From positions 1 through 12,358 of the forward strand of contig PMNN01000042.1 in assembly GCA_003161815.1 (NCBI GenBank): a stretch of DNA of 12,358 bases, in the 5' to 3' direction. The position numbers and the translations under genes are program-made. Positions 1 to 7,155 of this stretch are shown piece by piece (within the stretch, counting starts at the first letter, position 1; the number at the start of each line of letters is the position of its first letter). The DNA comes from Methanobacterium sp. (GTDB lineage: Archaea > Methanobacteriota > Methanobacteria > Methanobacteriales > Methanobacteriaceae). The notes below the pieces were generated by a model that searched no databases, was not told where the DNA came from, and saw nothing but the letters and a program-made list of their open reading frames with translations.

Positions 1-40
1 CCATGGGATAATGAGAAAATGCTGGCAACTCTTAAACTGG

Positions 41-997
41 CTATACAGTTAAATATGTCAAAGCAGGTATTATCAGGACTCCCACCACACCAACGTAGGC
101 AAAGGTTATACCTATTCCTGCTTCTTTATAATTTTTTGAATAAGCTGATATAATAGTGGTAACTCCTATTATAGGTAACGCAGTTATTGTAACTAGAATA
201 TATACTAAAATTGGGTTAGCAATCTTAAAACCGGCTGTAAATAGAATTATCATCCAAAGTGCTACTTGTAAAGCTATAACTCCCTGCACGGCTAAAATTT
301 TTCCTAAAATGATTTGTGAAGGAGAAATTGGCATGGCTATGAGTATCTCGACTGTTTTTCTCTCTTTTTCTCCTACTACACTATCAATAACCATATTTCC
401 AAAAAAGAAGAGCGGTAAGAAAAGGAGTATGGCTAGCATAGCGTTGGTTAATAACTGAACTTGAATTGATTGTCCAGTATTTTGCTGATTCACAACTGTT
501 TGTGTGGTATTTTGGGGAATTAATGAATCTATCCATGAATTCGAAATTGCCGTAGCCATTATATTGGTTGTTGAATTAACTTCATCTCTTATCACGCTTC
601 TTTTAGGGTCACTATAATCCAGATAAAGTTGTATATTTATAGTGTCTATATTTCTTATCCTATCAAGAGAATCACCTGGAACTTGAACAAATCCTGTAAT
701 TTCACCATTATTCAAATTTTGAACAGAGTTACTGTAATTAGATGAATGTATATCGATGAGTGATGGATTTATGTACTTGGTGAAAAGATGGCCTTGATCA
801 TCAATATCTAGTGATGCGAATCCTGATAGTGAAGGTGTTATAGAAACTCCTTTATCTGATTGAATATTAGCGGCGAAGGCGTTGAATACGAATATCATCA
901 AAAATAGCATGGATAACTGTAAAAAGAATATAATTAGAAATTTCTTACTCTTCAACGTTTCCTTAAATTCCCATTTGGTGATTGTGGTGAATTTCAT
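41..997 (-). CDS. ABC-2 type transporter permease, 3' end broken or cut
   Basis: Membrane subunit of an ABC-2 exporter, expected to pair with the ATPase encoded just upstream. The 318-residue product has one N-terminal membrane helix at about residues 20-43, a large outside domain at 44-180, then helices near 184-206, 234-256, 262-284 and 292-316. The cytoplasmic stretch VVGEKERKTVEILIAMPIS (207-225) is typical of archaeal and NatB-like ABC-2 permeases. As I recall the family, members run to about 400 residues with one more helix, so the C-terminus is missing. After the TAG at 41-43 the other minus-strand frame reads ASLRVASIFSLS to the window edge, resembling the family's Ser/Ala-rich loop, which suggests a one-base loss near 39-43. 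The ATG at 995-997 has only a weak AGGATC upstream. The substrate is unknown. Family assignment is firm; the frameshift is inferred from a short stretch. Confidence 0.85.
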   Translation of the reverse strand: MKFTTITKWEFKETLKSKKFLIIFFLQLSMLFLMIFVFNAFAANIQSDKGVSITPSLSGFASLDIDDQGHLFTKYINPSLIDIHSSNYSNSVQNLNNGEITGFVQVPGDSLDRIRNIDTINIQLYLDYSDPKRSVIRDEVNSTTNIMATAISNSWIDSLIPQNTTQTVVNQQNTGQSIQVQLLTNAMLAILLFLPLFFFGNMVIDSVVGEKERKTVEILIAMPISPSQIILGKILAVQGVIALQVALWMIILFTAGFKIANPILVYILVTITALPIIGVTTIISAYSKNYKEAGIGITFAYVGVVGVLIIPALTYLTV

Positions 998-1099
998 AGA
1001 TAGATCCTAAGAATTTATAAAAAATACTCCAATATTCTAATATTAATTTAGTCTATTCCATTGATAATCTATATTATTTATTTTTGTAAAAAAATTCTT

Positions 1100-2017
1100 T
1101 TATTTTACTGTATGAATAAAAACGTCTTCTAAGGTTGGTTCCTTTGTATTAACCGAGATGATATCATTCCTAAAAACATTAATTATGGATTTAATGTCAC
1201 ATTTTGATTTCAATGATATGATAAATAAGTTACCTTTGATATTAACATCCTCCACCGAATCAAAATCTTTGATGAGATCAATATTGTAATTTTTAGGATC
1301 TTCAACTCTTAATTCTAGGATTATGTCTCCATGAATTTTTGATTTAAGATATTCTGGAGTTCCCATATCAATGATTCTACCCTGATTAAGTATAGCCACC
1401 CTATCACATAGAGAATCTGCTTCATCCATGTAATGAGTGCAGAGGATGATGGTTTTCTCTCCCTTAAGGCTTCTTATAAATTCTCGAATATTATGGGCTG
1501 TGGCTGGATCAAGACCCATGGTGGGTTCGTCGAAGATTAGAATCTTAGGATCATGGATCAGTGCCCTGGCAATGCCTATTCTCTGTCGAAGCCCTTTAGA
1601 GAATGTGTTTATTCTGTCATCTGCCCGATGGCTCATGTTCACAAGTTTAAGAAGCTCATCTATTCTATCATCAATCCTATTTTTAGGAACACCATAAAGT
1701 TCTGCGAAGTATCTTAGTAGATCTCGAGCCTTAAAACGTTCGTAGAGATTAGGCTCCTCGGGTAAATAACCTATCATGGATTTGATTTTGACTTGGTCGC
1801 TACGGGTATTCATATCATCAACGAGAACGTCTCCTGAGTCCGGTTGGAGAATACAGCTAGTGATTCGTATGGCGGTGGTTTTACCAGCGCCGTTGGAGCC
1901 TATTATTCCTAGAAGTTCTCCTCTTTTTATTTCAAGATTAAGATTATCTAAAGCTTTAATTTTACCAAATGACTTATTAAGAGAATCAATTTTTATTATA
2001 AAATCGTTTGAATACAA
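1100..2017 (-). CDS. ABC transporter ATP-binding protein (CcmA/NatA type)
   Basis: Cytoplasmic ATPase that powers the ABC-2 permease encoded 102 bp downstream on the same strand. All motifs are visible: Walker A GSNGAGKTT (residues 40-48), Q-loop region with YLPEEPNLYERF (84-95), signature FSKGLRQR (139-146; SKGLR in place of the usual SGGM), Walker B ILIFDEP (159-165), D-loop GLD and switch histidine in CTHYMDEA (H195). The 305-residue length, with a C-terminal extension of about 90 residues ending EPTLEDVFIHTVK, fits drug, sodium or polysaccharide exporters of the DRA/NatA class. The start is TTG at 2015-2017: a TAA codon lies immediately upstream in frame and GAGGATTGATC provides the ribosome-binding sequence. 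The gene diverges from the small cysteine protein across a 177-bp AT-rich spacer. Function of the pair is not specified by sequence. Confidence 0.93.
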   Translation of the reverse strand: MYSNDFIIKIDSLNKSFGKIKALDNLNLEIKRGELLGIIGSNGAGKTTAIRITSCILQPDSGDVLVDDMNTRSDQVKIKSMIGYLPEEPNLYERFKARDLLRYFAELYGVPKNRIDDRIDELLKLVNMSHRADDRINTFSKGLRQRIGIARALIHDPKILIFDEPTMGLDPATAHNIREFIRSLKGEKTIILCTHYMDEADSLCDRVAILNQGRIIDMGTPEYLKSKIHGDIILELRVEDPKNYNIDLIKDFDSVEDVNIKGNLFIISLKSKCDIKSIINVFRNDIISVNTKEPTLEDVFIHTVK

Positions 2018-2194
2018 TTATGATCAATCCTCATTTTCCTTTAAAAAATTTTTTAGTGTAAACTTTTACTAAATTAATTTGGACTTTTTTACATTTTAAA
2101 TTATTACCATAAAATATAGAATTAACTAACGATAAAGAAATAATTAAAATGATATTTTAATCATTAAAAAAAAAATGTGTGGAGGGTCTTAAAT

Positions 2195-2533
2195 TTGGTA
2201 AATATTGATTTTAGTGTGAAAAACATTAAAAGATGCCTATGTCCCGGCTGTCCGGTTCAATCTGAAAGTAAATGTGCTGAAGGGGAAAGAAGAATTATGC
2301 TGGAGATAGCTTATTCTAGTGAAAGTGCAATGCTCTTTGAACGGAATAGAGTTCCAGGAATGTATTGTACTACTGGAAAAGCCTTATGCCAGGATCTTAA
2401 TTATAATAAAATTTGTAAATGTAAAGAATGTCCAGTATGGAAGGAATATAAACTTGACCAAGAGGAAGTCGTGAAATACTATTGCAGAGATGGGTCACCA
2501 CAGGATTTTGAAGATTACGTTAGAAGAAAATGA
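2195..2533 (+). CDS. Small 10-cysteine protein, DUF2769-like
   Basis: A 112-residue soluble protein with ten cysteines arranged around two copies of the pattern C-x-C-x2-C-P: CLCPGCP (C14, C16, C19) and CKCKECP (C74, C76, C79), plus C27, C58, C65 and C97. This suggests a Zn or Fe-S binding protein and matches my memory of the archaeal DUF2769 family, whose function is unknown. Start choice: an upstream GTG at 2177 is possible, but GGAGGG at 2181-2186 lies 8 nt before the TTG at 2195, so I place the start there. The gene ends with TGA, 22 bp before the convergent stop of the phosphodiesterase gene. Its promoter must lie in the 177-bp spacer shared with the divergent ABC ATPase; a 6-bp-arm inverted repeat (AATGAT/ATCATT, 2148-2165) is the only structure I see there. 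Family call is moderate, gene reality high. Confidence 0.8.
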   Translation: MVNIDFSVKNIKRCLCPGCPVQSESKCAEGERRIMLEIAYSSESAMLFERNRVPGMYCTTGKALCQDLNYNKICKCKECPVWKEYKLDQEEVVKYYCRDGSPQDFEDYVRRK

Positions 2534-2555
2534 TTGTTTATAGTTAGGTATAGGT

Positions 2556-4655
2556 TTAATCCAGCCTACTTTTAAGTATCCGGTGTAGTTCTTCAGCACC
2601 AATAATCTCTACATTATTCAAATTCCATTCGACAGGATGCATCAAAAATGGATGAGATTGTTCACCGCCAAGACCTCCATGACTACCCACCAACTCTTCA
2701 AAAGCAGCTACTTCATCCTTTTCAGAGTCATAAACACTGTTCACCAGAATATCAGGAGTGTATTCAAAAGTATCAGTTCTCAATATATGTTCAACCGCCC
2801 GCGACCCAAAATTTAATAGTGGATCTATGCCTTCTACGGTATTATCCCTCAAATAGTGAATTCCTTCACCACCTATGGCTAAAGGCCCGTATTTTGATGA
2901 ATTTACCATTATAAATCCCACTCCTTCATGTTGCGCAATACCGGGAATTAAATCCGGGTACAATTCGTTTATTTCTTCGTAGAACAGGCGATTTTTCAAT
3001 TCGGTTAGATAAATTAATCCCATATTTCCTGATGCTAATACTATTACATCAGCATTCTCTTGGGAAACTTTTTCCGGTCTCTCCTTCACTTTATAATTTT
3101 TGATGTAATCTGCAAGTTTTCCTTTAACAAGTGGGGATTTTTTGAATGTTTTTAATGTATTAACCCTTAATTCTCTACTATTTTTAATTACAATATCTTT
3201 TTTATCTCTTAAGTAACGTTTTGCATCTTTTCCGGGTTCAATTATTGCCTGGCCAAAGTGATCTTCATTAGAAGAGAGTTTGCTGTAAATGTTAATATTA
3301 GATGGCATAAGATGCTGCACTAAATCATCCAATGTTAAACCATAACGTTGTTTGAAGGTTGCACCATTAGTTTGACCATGATCTGATTGTACTACTAAAT
3401 TATATGACCGGTGAGCGTATTTTTTAGCTTGATCCAATCTTTTAAATTGTTTATCCAATCCTCTTAATGCATGAAAAGCATCTTCATCACGTGTTCCAGA
3501 ATGATGAGCTATTTCATCATAACCCAGATAAGTTACATACGCTGAGTCCACTTCTCCATTGATTATATCACCAATCAAAGTATAAGTGGTTATTTCTCGC
3601 AGAAAAACCGCTGCTCCAGCACGTACAAATGGATAAACAAATCCACGTCGTATTCGTGGTTTTATATTCCTCAAAGTATGAGTGAATTGGGATTTAAATT
3701 CTAGAAGTACTTCCCAGAAGAATAAGATGATAATACGGCTGAAATTAGAGGGGTTAGAGTAGACATAGTACCATGTTTTATTGTAAAACAGTCTGAGATC
3801 TTTAAGTTTACTATAAGTGAATATCACATCTTCAGCATCTCCTGAAAATAAATTGGAACGACTGGCACCATTTGAACTTAAAAGCCCCTTACCATCCGAT
3901 ATTCTACCCTCAATTAGAGTTGCATCATTCAAACCAGTTGAAACCATTATTTTATTATTATTAGGCTTCTCTACCCATCGGAATGCGGGTATATTATAGT
4001 TATTTCCATGGAGAATACCAGCCTGGCTAGCGCCCGTCTGGCTGGATAGATCAGTTTCCCAACCAGTCACTTCATGAGTTCCTTGATCCAACCAGCTCTT
4101 TAAAGTTGGCATGTGCCCCCATTCTATGGCTTCTTCTAATATTTTCTCTGACAAACCATCGATCTCTAAAAATATGATACCTGGCTTTTTTTTATATTCT
4201 TTTCCCTCTGATTCTCTTATTCTTTTCCTTAAAACTGTACGATAATAACTGGCATCATCATCCAAAGTTAAAATGGATGACAAAATAGTGGTAATTAAAG
4301 TTATTCCCAAGGGAGTTAATATCAGGGCAGGTCCCCCAATAGTTATTCCTGGGACAAAATTACTGATTATCCATATCATAAACCCATTTAGAAGGAGTGA
4401 ACCCACACCCACTGTGAAAACCATGAAGGGTAGGAATATACGGGACAAAAGTGGCCAGAATAATGCATTCAGAATACCTAGCAAAGCTATTACTATAAAT
4501 GCTGTTTCCCAACTGTTAACCTTTAAACCAACACCCAAATAATCTATGAGCATGAATCCTAAAACTCCACCTAACCATAGAACAAGGGTACGCTCAGTCC
4601 AAAAAAACCATGATTTTTTATCTTTTCTTTGCAATGAATTCCACTCATCTATCAT
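2556..4655 (-). CDS. Membrane-anchored alkaline-phosphatase-superfamily phosphodiesterase with holin-like N-terminus
   Basis: A 699-residue fusion. Residues 20-130 form four hydrophobic helices with the pattern NALFWPLLSRIFLPF (63-77) typical of the Phage_holin_4_2 (PF04020) family, here a membrane anchor. Residues 155-699 are a type I phosphodiesterase/nucleotide pyrophosphatase-like domain of the alkaline phosphatase superfamily: FLEIDGL (metal ligand D166), SSQTGASQAGILHG (204-217, nucleophile probably T207 or S210), GYDEIAHHSG (D380, H384 region), QSDHGQ (D425, H426) and a late histidine-rich segment GSHGGLGGEQSHP. It probably hydrolyses a phosphodiester or pyrophosphate bond at the membrane face; the substrate is unknown. 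As I recall, the same fusion occurs in actinobacteria and other methanogens. No Shine-Dalgarno precedes the ATG at 4653-4655; a TATA-like box lies about 30 bp upstream, so translation is probably leaderless. Confidence 0.85.
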   Translation of the reverse strand: MIDEWNSLQRKDKKSWFFWTERTLVLWLGGVLGFMLIDYLGVGLKVNSWETAFIVIALLGILNALFWPLLSRIFLPFMVFTVGVGSLLLNGFMIWIISNFVPGITIGGPALILTPLGITLITTILSSILTLDDDASYYRTVLRKRIRESEGKEYKKKPGIIFLEIDGLSEKILEEAIEWGHMPTLKSWLDQGTHEVTGWETDLSSQTGASQAGILHGNNYNIPAFRWVEKPNNNKIMVSTGLNDATLIEGRISDGKGLLSSNGASRSNLFSGDAEDVIFTYSKLKDLRLFYNKTWYYVYSNPSNFSRIIILFFWEVLLEFKSQFTHTLRNIKPRIRRGFVYPFVRAGAAVFLREITTYTLIGDIINGEVDSAYVTYLGYDEIAHHSGTRDEDAFHALRGLDKQFKRLDQAKKYAHRSYNLVVQSDHGQTNGATFKQRYGLTLDDLVQHLMPSNINIYSKLSSNEDHFGQAIIEPGKDAKRYLRDKKDIVIKNSRELRVNTLKTFKKSPLVKGKLADYIKNYKVKERPEKVSQENADVIVLASGNMGLIYLTELKNRLFYEEINELYPDLIPGIAQHEGVGFIMVNSSKYGPLAIGGEGIHYLRDNTVEGIDPLLNFGSRAVEHILRTDTFEYTPDILVNSVYDSEKDEVAAFEELVGSHGGLGGEQSHPFLMHPVEWNLNNVEIIGAEELHRILKSRLD

Positions 4656-4681
4656 TTTTGGACTTATTCAATTTAAAACAA

Positions 4682-4693
4682 ACTATTTAAATA
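4682..4693 (-). promoter_or_regulatory. TATA-like box for the phosphodiesterase gene, leaderless
   Basis: On the minus strand CTATTTAAATAG is centred about 32 bp before the ATG at 4655. Archaeal transcription starts roughly 25 bp downstream of the TATA centre, which would leave a leader of only a few bases. This agrees with the lack of any GGAGG-like sequence before the ATG. Position and function are inferred from spacing alone. Confidence 0.45.
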
Positions 4694-4757
4694 GGTCTGA
4701 ATAGGAAAAAATTGTACACAGACGTAGCTCAAATTTAGCCCAAAAGTCAACTGTGAG

Positions 4758-5147
4758 TTAGTAACCTCCCCGGTCATCATGGTTCTTATATGTATATGCC
4801 AAATGAATTTGAGCAGCTCTACGAGTGTTTAAACAAAGCTGAAGGTTCGGAAAAAACATAATAAGTTTAAGTTTTGTTCCAGAATTTTTAGAGTTGAAAT
4901 AAATTTCAAAGATGGGGAGAGTTACACCTTTACCTTTTACAGCAGTTTTAACGATATTCCGTTTTTTGCAACATAAATCATGAAAAGGCCGTCATTAATC
5001 TTACTATCGTCTTTAAGCCATTTCAGATAAAAAATTGTCCAGTAACTCTTGAAATTCAGATTCTGTAGCATCTGTGTTTAAAAGTAGAAGACCTTTGATA
5101 GGTCTGAATGAATATGGAAATTCACTTTTAATTTTTTTAATTTCCAT
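4758..5147 (-). pseudogene. Small hypothetical gene broken by two one-base frameshifts
   Basis: Three overlapping minus-strand frames join into one plausible protein. Frame A starts at ATG 5145-5147 (MEIKKIKSEFPYSFRPIKG...) and stops at 5013. Removing one T from the six-base run (plus-strand A run, 5029-5034) leads into frame B (YLKWLKDDSKINDGLFMIYV), which stops at 4937. Adding one A to the six-base run (plus-strand T run, 4962-4967) leads into frame C (KRNIVKTAVKGKGVTLPIF...), open to TAA at 4758. The rebuilt product is about 129 residues, soluble and lysine-rich. I do not recognise the family. The last 33 codons (after KLKLIMFF) have less convincing composition, so the true end may lie nearer 4860. 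A weak AGGGAT precedes the start. It lies 83 bp downstream of the metallophosphoesterase on the same strand. Either a decayed gene or homopolymer sequencing errors. Confidence 0.55.
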
Positions 5148-5230
5148 CCATATCCCTTGTTCTTATTAATAGTGCTATTCGGATTCCTGATATAAATTTA
5201 GAGTTTATTATAGTACCATTTGATTTGGAT

Positions 5231-6103
5231 TTACTCTATCTGTAGTTTTTTATCGTTTAAATATGAAGACTTCAACTTAAAAATAGTTATTTCTGGATTA
5301 CAATTTATTCTAAACCAGAAAATATTGGTGCCCAATCCCCTGCTGGTATATTGGATCATGTCACCCACCTGATATTGACCGTGTGGATATTTAATGAAGT
5401 GAGGACCTCTAATAAATGTACTTAATCCAGGTATTATGAATTGACCGCCGTGCGAGTGGCCGGAAATTTGTAGGCTGAATCTTCCAGTGGTGGAACTTAC
5501 ATCAGCAAAATCTGGCTCATGAGCTAGAAGAATGGCGGGTCCATCTTCTGGTAATTTATCAACCACTAAGTTTAAACGATGTTTATTTAACATTACACTA
5601 TCCACACCTGCAAGGTGTAATTGGGCTTCTCCTCGCTTTAGGGTGTAAACATTGTTGCTTAAATCAATTATATTACAATTTTTGAGTATTTCCCTAATTC
5701 TTTCTGCACCCATCCAATGATCATGGTTTCCAAGAACAGCTACTGATATTTCGTTTGGATTCAACCTCGTTAGCGCTGCTTCTAAATCTTCCGCCACGTC
5801 TTCAAGGATGTATGATACAAAATCTCCAGTTATGGCTATTGCATCTGGTTTTTGGTCATTTATTAAGTCAACGACCCCTTCCAAATGTTTAGGTGATACC
5901 CATTGTCCTAAATGGATATCGGATATATTAGCAATACGGTAATCATTAAAATTTGGATGTAAATTAGTTATGGTTACTTCAACATATTCTAACTGGAAAT
6001 TTTTCGGTTTGAATTCAGGTTTTTTAATTATATTACGTCCGCGGGTCATGAAGCGTTGCATGTCCTGGCGTAAGCGTAAATTTTTTAATTTCTTTTCTTT
6101 CAT
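5231..6103 (-). CDS. Calcineurin-like metallophosphoesterase (YkuE-type)
   Basis: A 290-residue metal-dependent phosphoesterase. The family signature is complete: D-x-H in ISDIHLG (D62, H64), GD in ITGDF (D94), GNHDHW (N126, H127), H195 in ILLAHEPDF and GHSHGGQ (H216, H218), giving the two-metal site. The order and spacing match YkuE/UDP-2,3-diacylglucosamine-pyrophosphatase-like bacterial proteins, but the archaeal substrate is unknown; a phospholipid or nucleotide phosphodiester is plausible. Unlike many YkuE proteins there is no signal or membrane helix; the N-terminus (1-30) is strongly basic, which may hold it near membrane or nucleic acid. It starts at ATG 6101-6103 without a clear Shine-Dalgarno. 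The gene is 164 bp downstream of the DUF308 gene and separated from it by oligo-T and one arm of the inverted repeat, so it probably has its own promoter. Confidence 0.9.
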   Translation of the reverse strand: MKEKKLKNLRLRQDMQRFMTRGRNIIKKPEFKPKNFQLEYVEVTITNLHPNFNDYRIANISDIHLGQWVSPKHLEGVVDLINDQKPDAIAITGDFVSYILEDVAEDLEAALTRLNPNEISVAVLGNHDHWMGAERIREILKNCNIIDLSNNVYTLKRGEAQLHLAGVDSVMLNKHRLNLVVDKLPEDGPAILLAHEPDFADVSSTTGRFSLQISGHSHGGQFIIPGLSTFIRGPHFIKYPHGQYQVGDMIQYTSRGLGTNIFWFRINCNPEITIFKLKSSYLNDKKLQIE

Positions 6104-6204
6104 AATTAAATAGTACTATTGCTGTTAATTAGTTCTCTAGAATTTATCATATGTTTAATTATTCTTTAATTAGGATATATTTTAAAAAAAAATGTTATAA
6201 TTTG

Positions 6205-6227
6205 ATAATTTAATATGGGCTTGTTAG
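6205..6227 (+). repeat. Left arm of 23-bp inverted repeat around the DUF308 gene
   Basis: This arm matches the reverse complement of 6779-6801 at 22 of 23 positions; the core TATGGGCTTGTTAG is exact and the single mismatch is A versus T at the ninth base. It lies 40 bp beyond the stop of the DUF308 gene. The GC-containing core stands out in an AT-rich spacer, so chance pairing of simple sequence does not explain it. No target-site duplication is visible outside the arms. Confidence 0.85.
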
Positions 6228-6267
6228 TAAAAAATTGTTTTTCTTTTTACTTTTAAATTTTTAATTT

Positions 6268-6756
6268 TTATTGTGATGGTGCAAAAAAGCTGAATATACC
6301 TGTTACTATCAACCAAATTCCAATTAAGAATCCGAGGTATATTGGATTGAAGGCTAAGCTACCTAATATAATGTAAATGATTCCGAGTATTATTCCGAGA
6401 ATTCCGCTATATACTCTGTATCTTACATGTAATCCTCCTAAAAGCGCAATTATTCCACCGAGTATTAGCACGATACCTGCTAGGTAAAGTATCAAACCTG
6501 CTATAAAAGCAAACAACGCAGGGTTGAAGATTAAGCCAAATCCTATAATCAAAGCTACAATACCCAGTATCGCGTATAGAATACCCACAACACGATCGAC
6601 GTGAACCTCAGCCACACCAGCAATTAAGAACCAAATCGCCAGCATAATCACTGCAAATCCAGCTATAAAGCTAGCAGCGACTACTCCGATCGCTGGGAAT
6701 GCTATGACAATTAGACCGAGTATTATTGCTAAAAGACCCATAAAAGTATTTCTCAT
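6268..6756 (-). CDS. DUF308 (HdeD-like) six-helix membrane protein
   Basis: A very hydrophobic 162-residue integral membrane protein with about six helices (roughly 5-22, 27-48, 57-75, 80-105, 116-134, 140-158), separated by short loops such as EVHVDR (50-55) and HVRYRV (110-115). Repeated glycine-rich LxIxxGIxxI segments in paired-helix modules are typical of the DUF308 family (PF03729), which includes E. coli HdeD of the acid-resistance region; the molecular role is unknown. A longer reading to an ATG at 6813 exists, but GGGGGAA lies 6-7 nt before ATG 6754-6756, so I choose that start. The gene is monocistronic: it is closed by an oligo-T downstream and enclosed by the arms of a 23-bp inverted repeat (6205-6227 and 6779-6801). 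It diverges from moeA. Confidence 0.88.
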   Translation of the reverse strand: MRNTFMGLLAIILGLIVIAFPAIGVVAASFIAGFAVIMLAIWFLIAGVAEVHVDRVVGILYAILGIVALIIGFGLIFNPALFAFIAGLILYLAGIVLILGGIIALLGGLHVRYRVYSGILGIILGIIYIILGSLAFNPIYLGFLIGIWLIVTGIFSFFAPSQ

Positions 6757-6778
6757 AAAAATTCCCCCAACGAATTTT

Positions 6779-6801
6779 CTAACAAGCCCATAATAAATTA
6801 T
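6779..6801 (-). repeat. Right arm of 23-bp inverted repeat, in the DUF308 leader
   Basis: Read on the minus strand this arm is nearly identical to 6205-6227 and ends with TATGGGCTTGTTAG, 22 bp before the DUF308 start codon. Its AT-rich half could double as part of the promoter. If transcription begins upstream of it and ends past 6205, the mRNA ends could pair with each other over about 22 bases. Confidence 0.85.
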
Positions 6802-6889
6802 ATTATGTGTCAAGAAACTATAAATAATTATCTTTTGATAAAAGACCCTCCTAAGACGGGAGTTTTGAATTTAAATATTTATACTTATT

Positions 6890-6915
6890 CCGAAAAATTT
6901 AAGATGCTTTTTCGG
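6890..6915. repeat. Hairpin CCGAAAAA / TTTTTCGG
   Basis: Perfect 8-bp arms at 6890-6897 and 6908-6915 with a 10-base loop. It lies far upstream of moeA (about 240 bp) and about 135 bp upstream of the DUF308 start, so it could be an operator in the divergent promoter region or a terminator-like element. The sequence does not say which. Confidence 0.5.
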
Positions 6916-7000
6916 GATAAATAAATAAGAATTTTGTAAACTTCTAAAAAACCCTAAAAAAATAAATTTGAAATATTTTCAAGTTTAACGTAATACTAAT

Positions 7001-7028
7001 AGAATTTTTTATAAGTAAAAAAAATTCT
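7001..7028. repeat. Hairpin AGAATTTTTT / AAAAAATTCT
   Basis: Perfect 10-bp arms at 7001-7010 and 7019-7028 around an 8-base loop. It consists almost only of A and T in an AT-rich spacer, so chance occurrence is quite possible. Confidence 0.35.
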
Positions 7029-7100
7029 ATTTGGTTAATAAATAGTCAACTTTTATTATATTCCAGAAAAATGTTAATTAAAGAAAAAGATCAACAACAA

Positions 7101-7110
7101 ATTAATATAC
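7101..7110 (+). promoter_or_regulatory. TATA-like box for moeA
   Basis: ATTAATATAC is centred about 50 bp before the moeA ATG, placing transcription start near 7131 and leaving a leader of about 25 nt that contains AAAGGAAT as a weak ribosome-binding sequence. Inferred from spacing. Confidence 0.4.
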
Positions 7111-7155
7111 CTATTTCAATCTTCAAGAATTCATAAACTAATTAAAGGAATCTCT

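Larger units (their letters stand above)
6814..7155. other. AT-rich divergent spacer between the DUF308 gene and moeA
   Basis: This gene-free stretch of about 340 bp carries the promoters of both flanking genes. Two hairpins are visible and listed separately, plus a TATA-like box for moeA. A 21-codon ATG frame at 7071-7136 (MLIKEKDQQQ...) has no ribosome-binding sequence and I do not call it. I see no riboswitch that I recognise and no RNA gene. Confidence 0.6.

Noticed and set aside
2177..2194. GTG start for the 10-cysteine protein
   Set aside because: It would place the strong GGAGGG inside the coding region; TTG at 2195 sits 8 nt after that sequence.
4270..4600. Holin-like domain as a sign of a prophage
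   Set aside because: The domain is fused in frame to a phosphodiesterase and no integrase, capsid or other phage gene is nearby.
4790..4861. Plus-strand frame MYMPNEFEQLYECLNKAEG...
   Set aside because: Composition looks coding, but it is only 23 codons, has no ribosome-binding sequence, and lies antisense to the tail of the broken small gene. It is a reason to doubt that tail, not enough to call a gene.
6757..6813. N-terminal extension of the DUF308 protein from ATG 6813
   Set aside because: It would include the GGGGGAA ribosome-binding sequence and the inverted repeat arm as coding, and adds a non-family leader.
7017..7028. A/T-only palindromes as regulatory sites
   Set aside because: Many such repeats occur by chance in the AT-rich spacers; I listed the longest with low confidence and ignored the rest.
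7071..7136. 21-codon ATG frame before moeA
   Set aside because: No Shine-Dalgarno, very short, and it overlaps the likely moeA TATA box.
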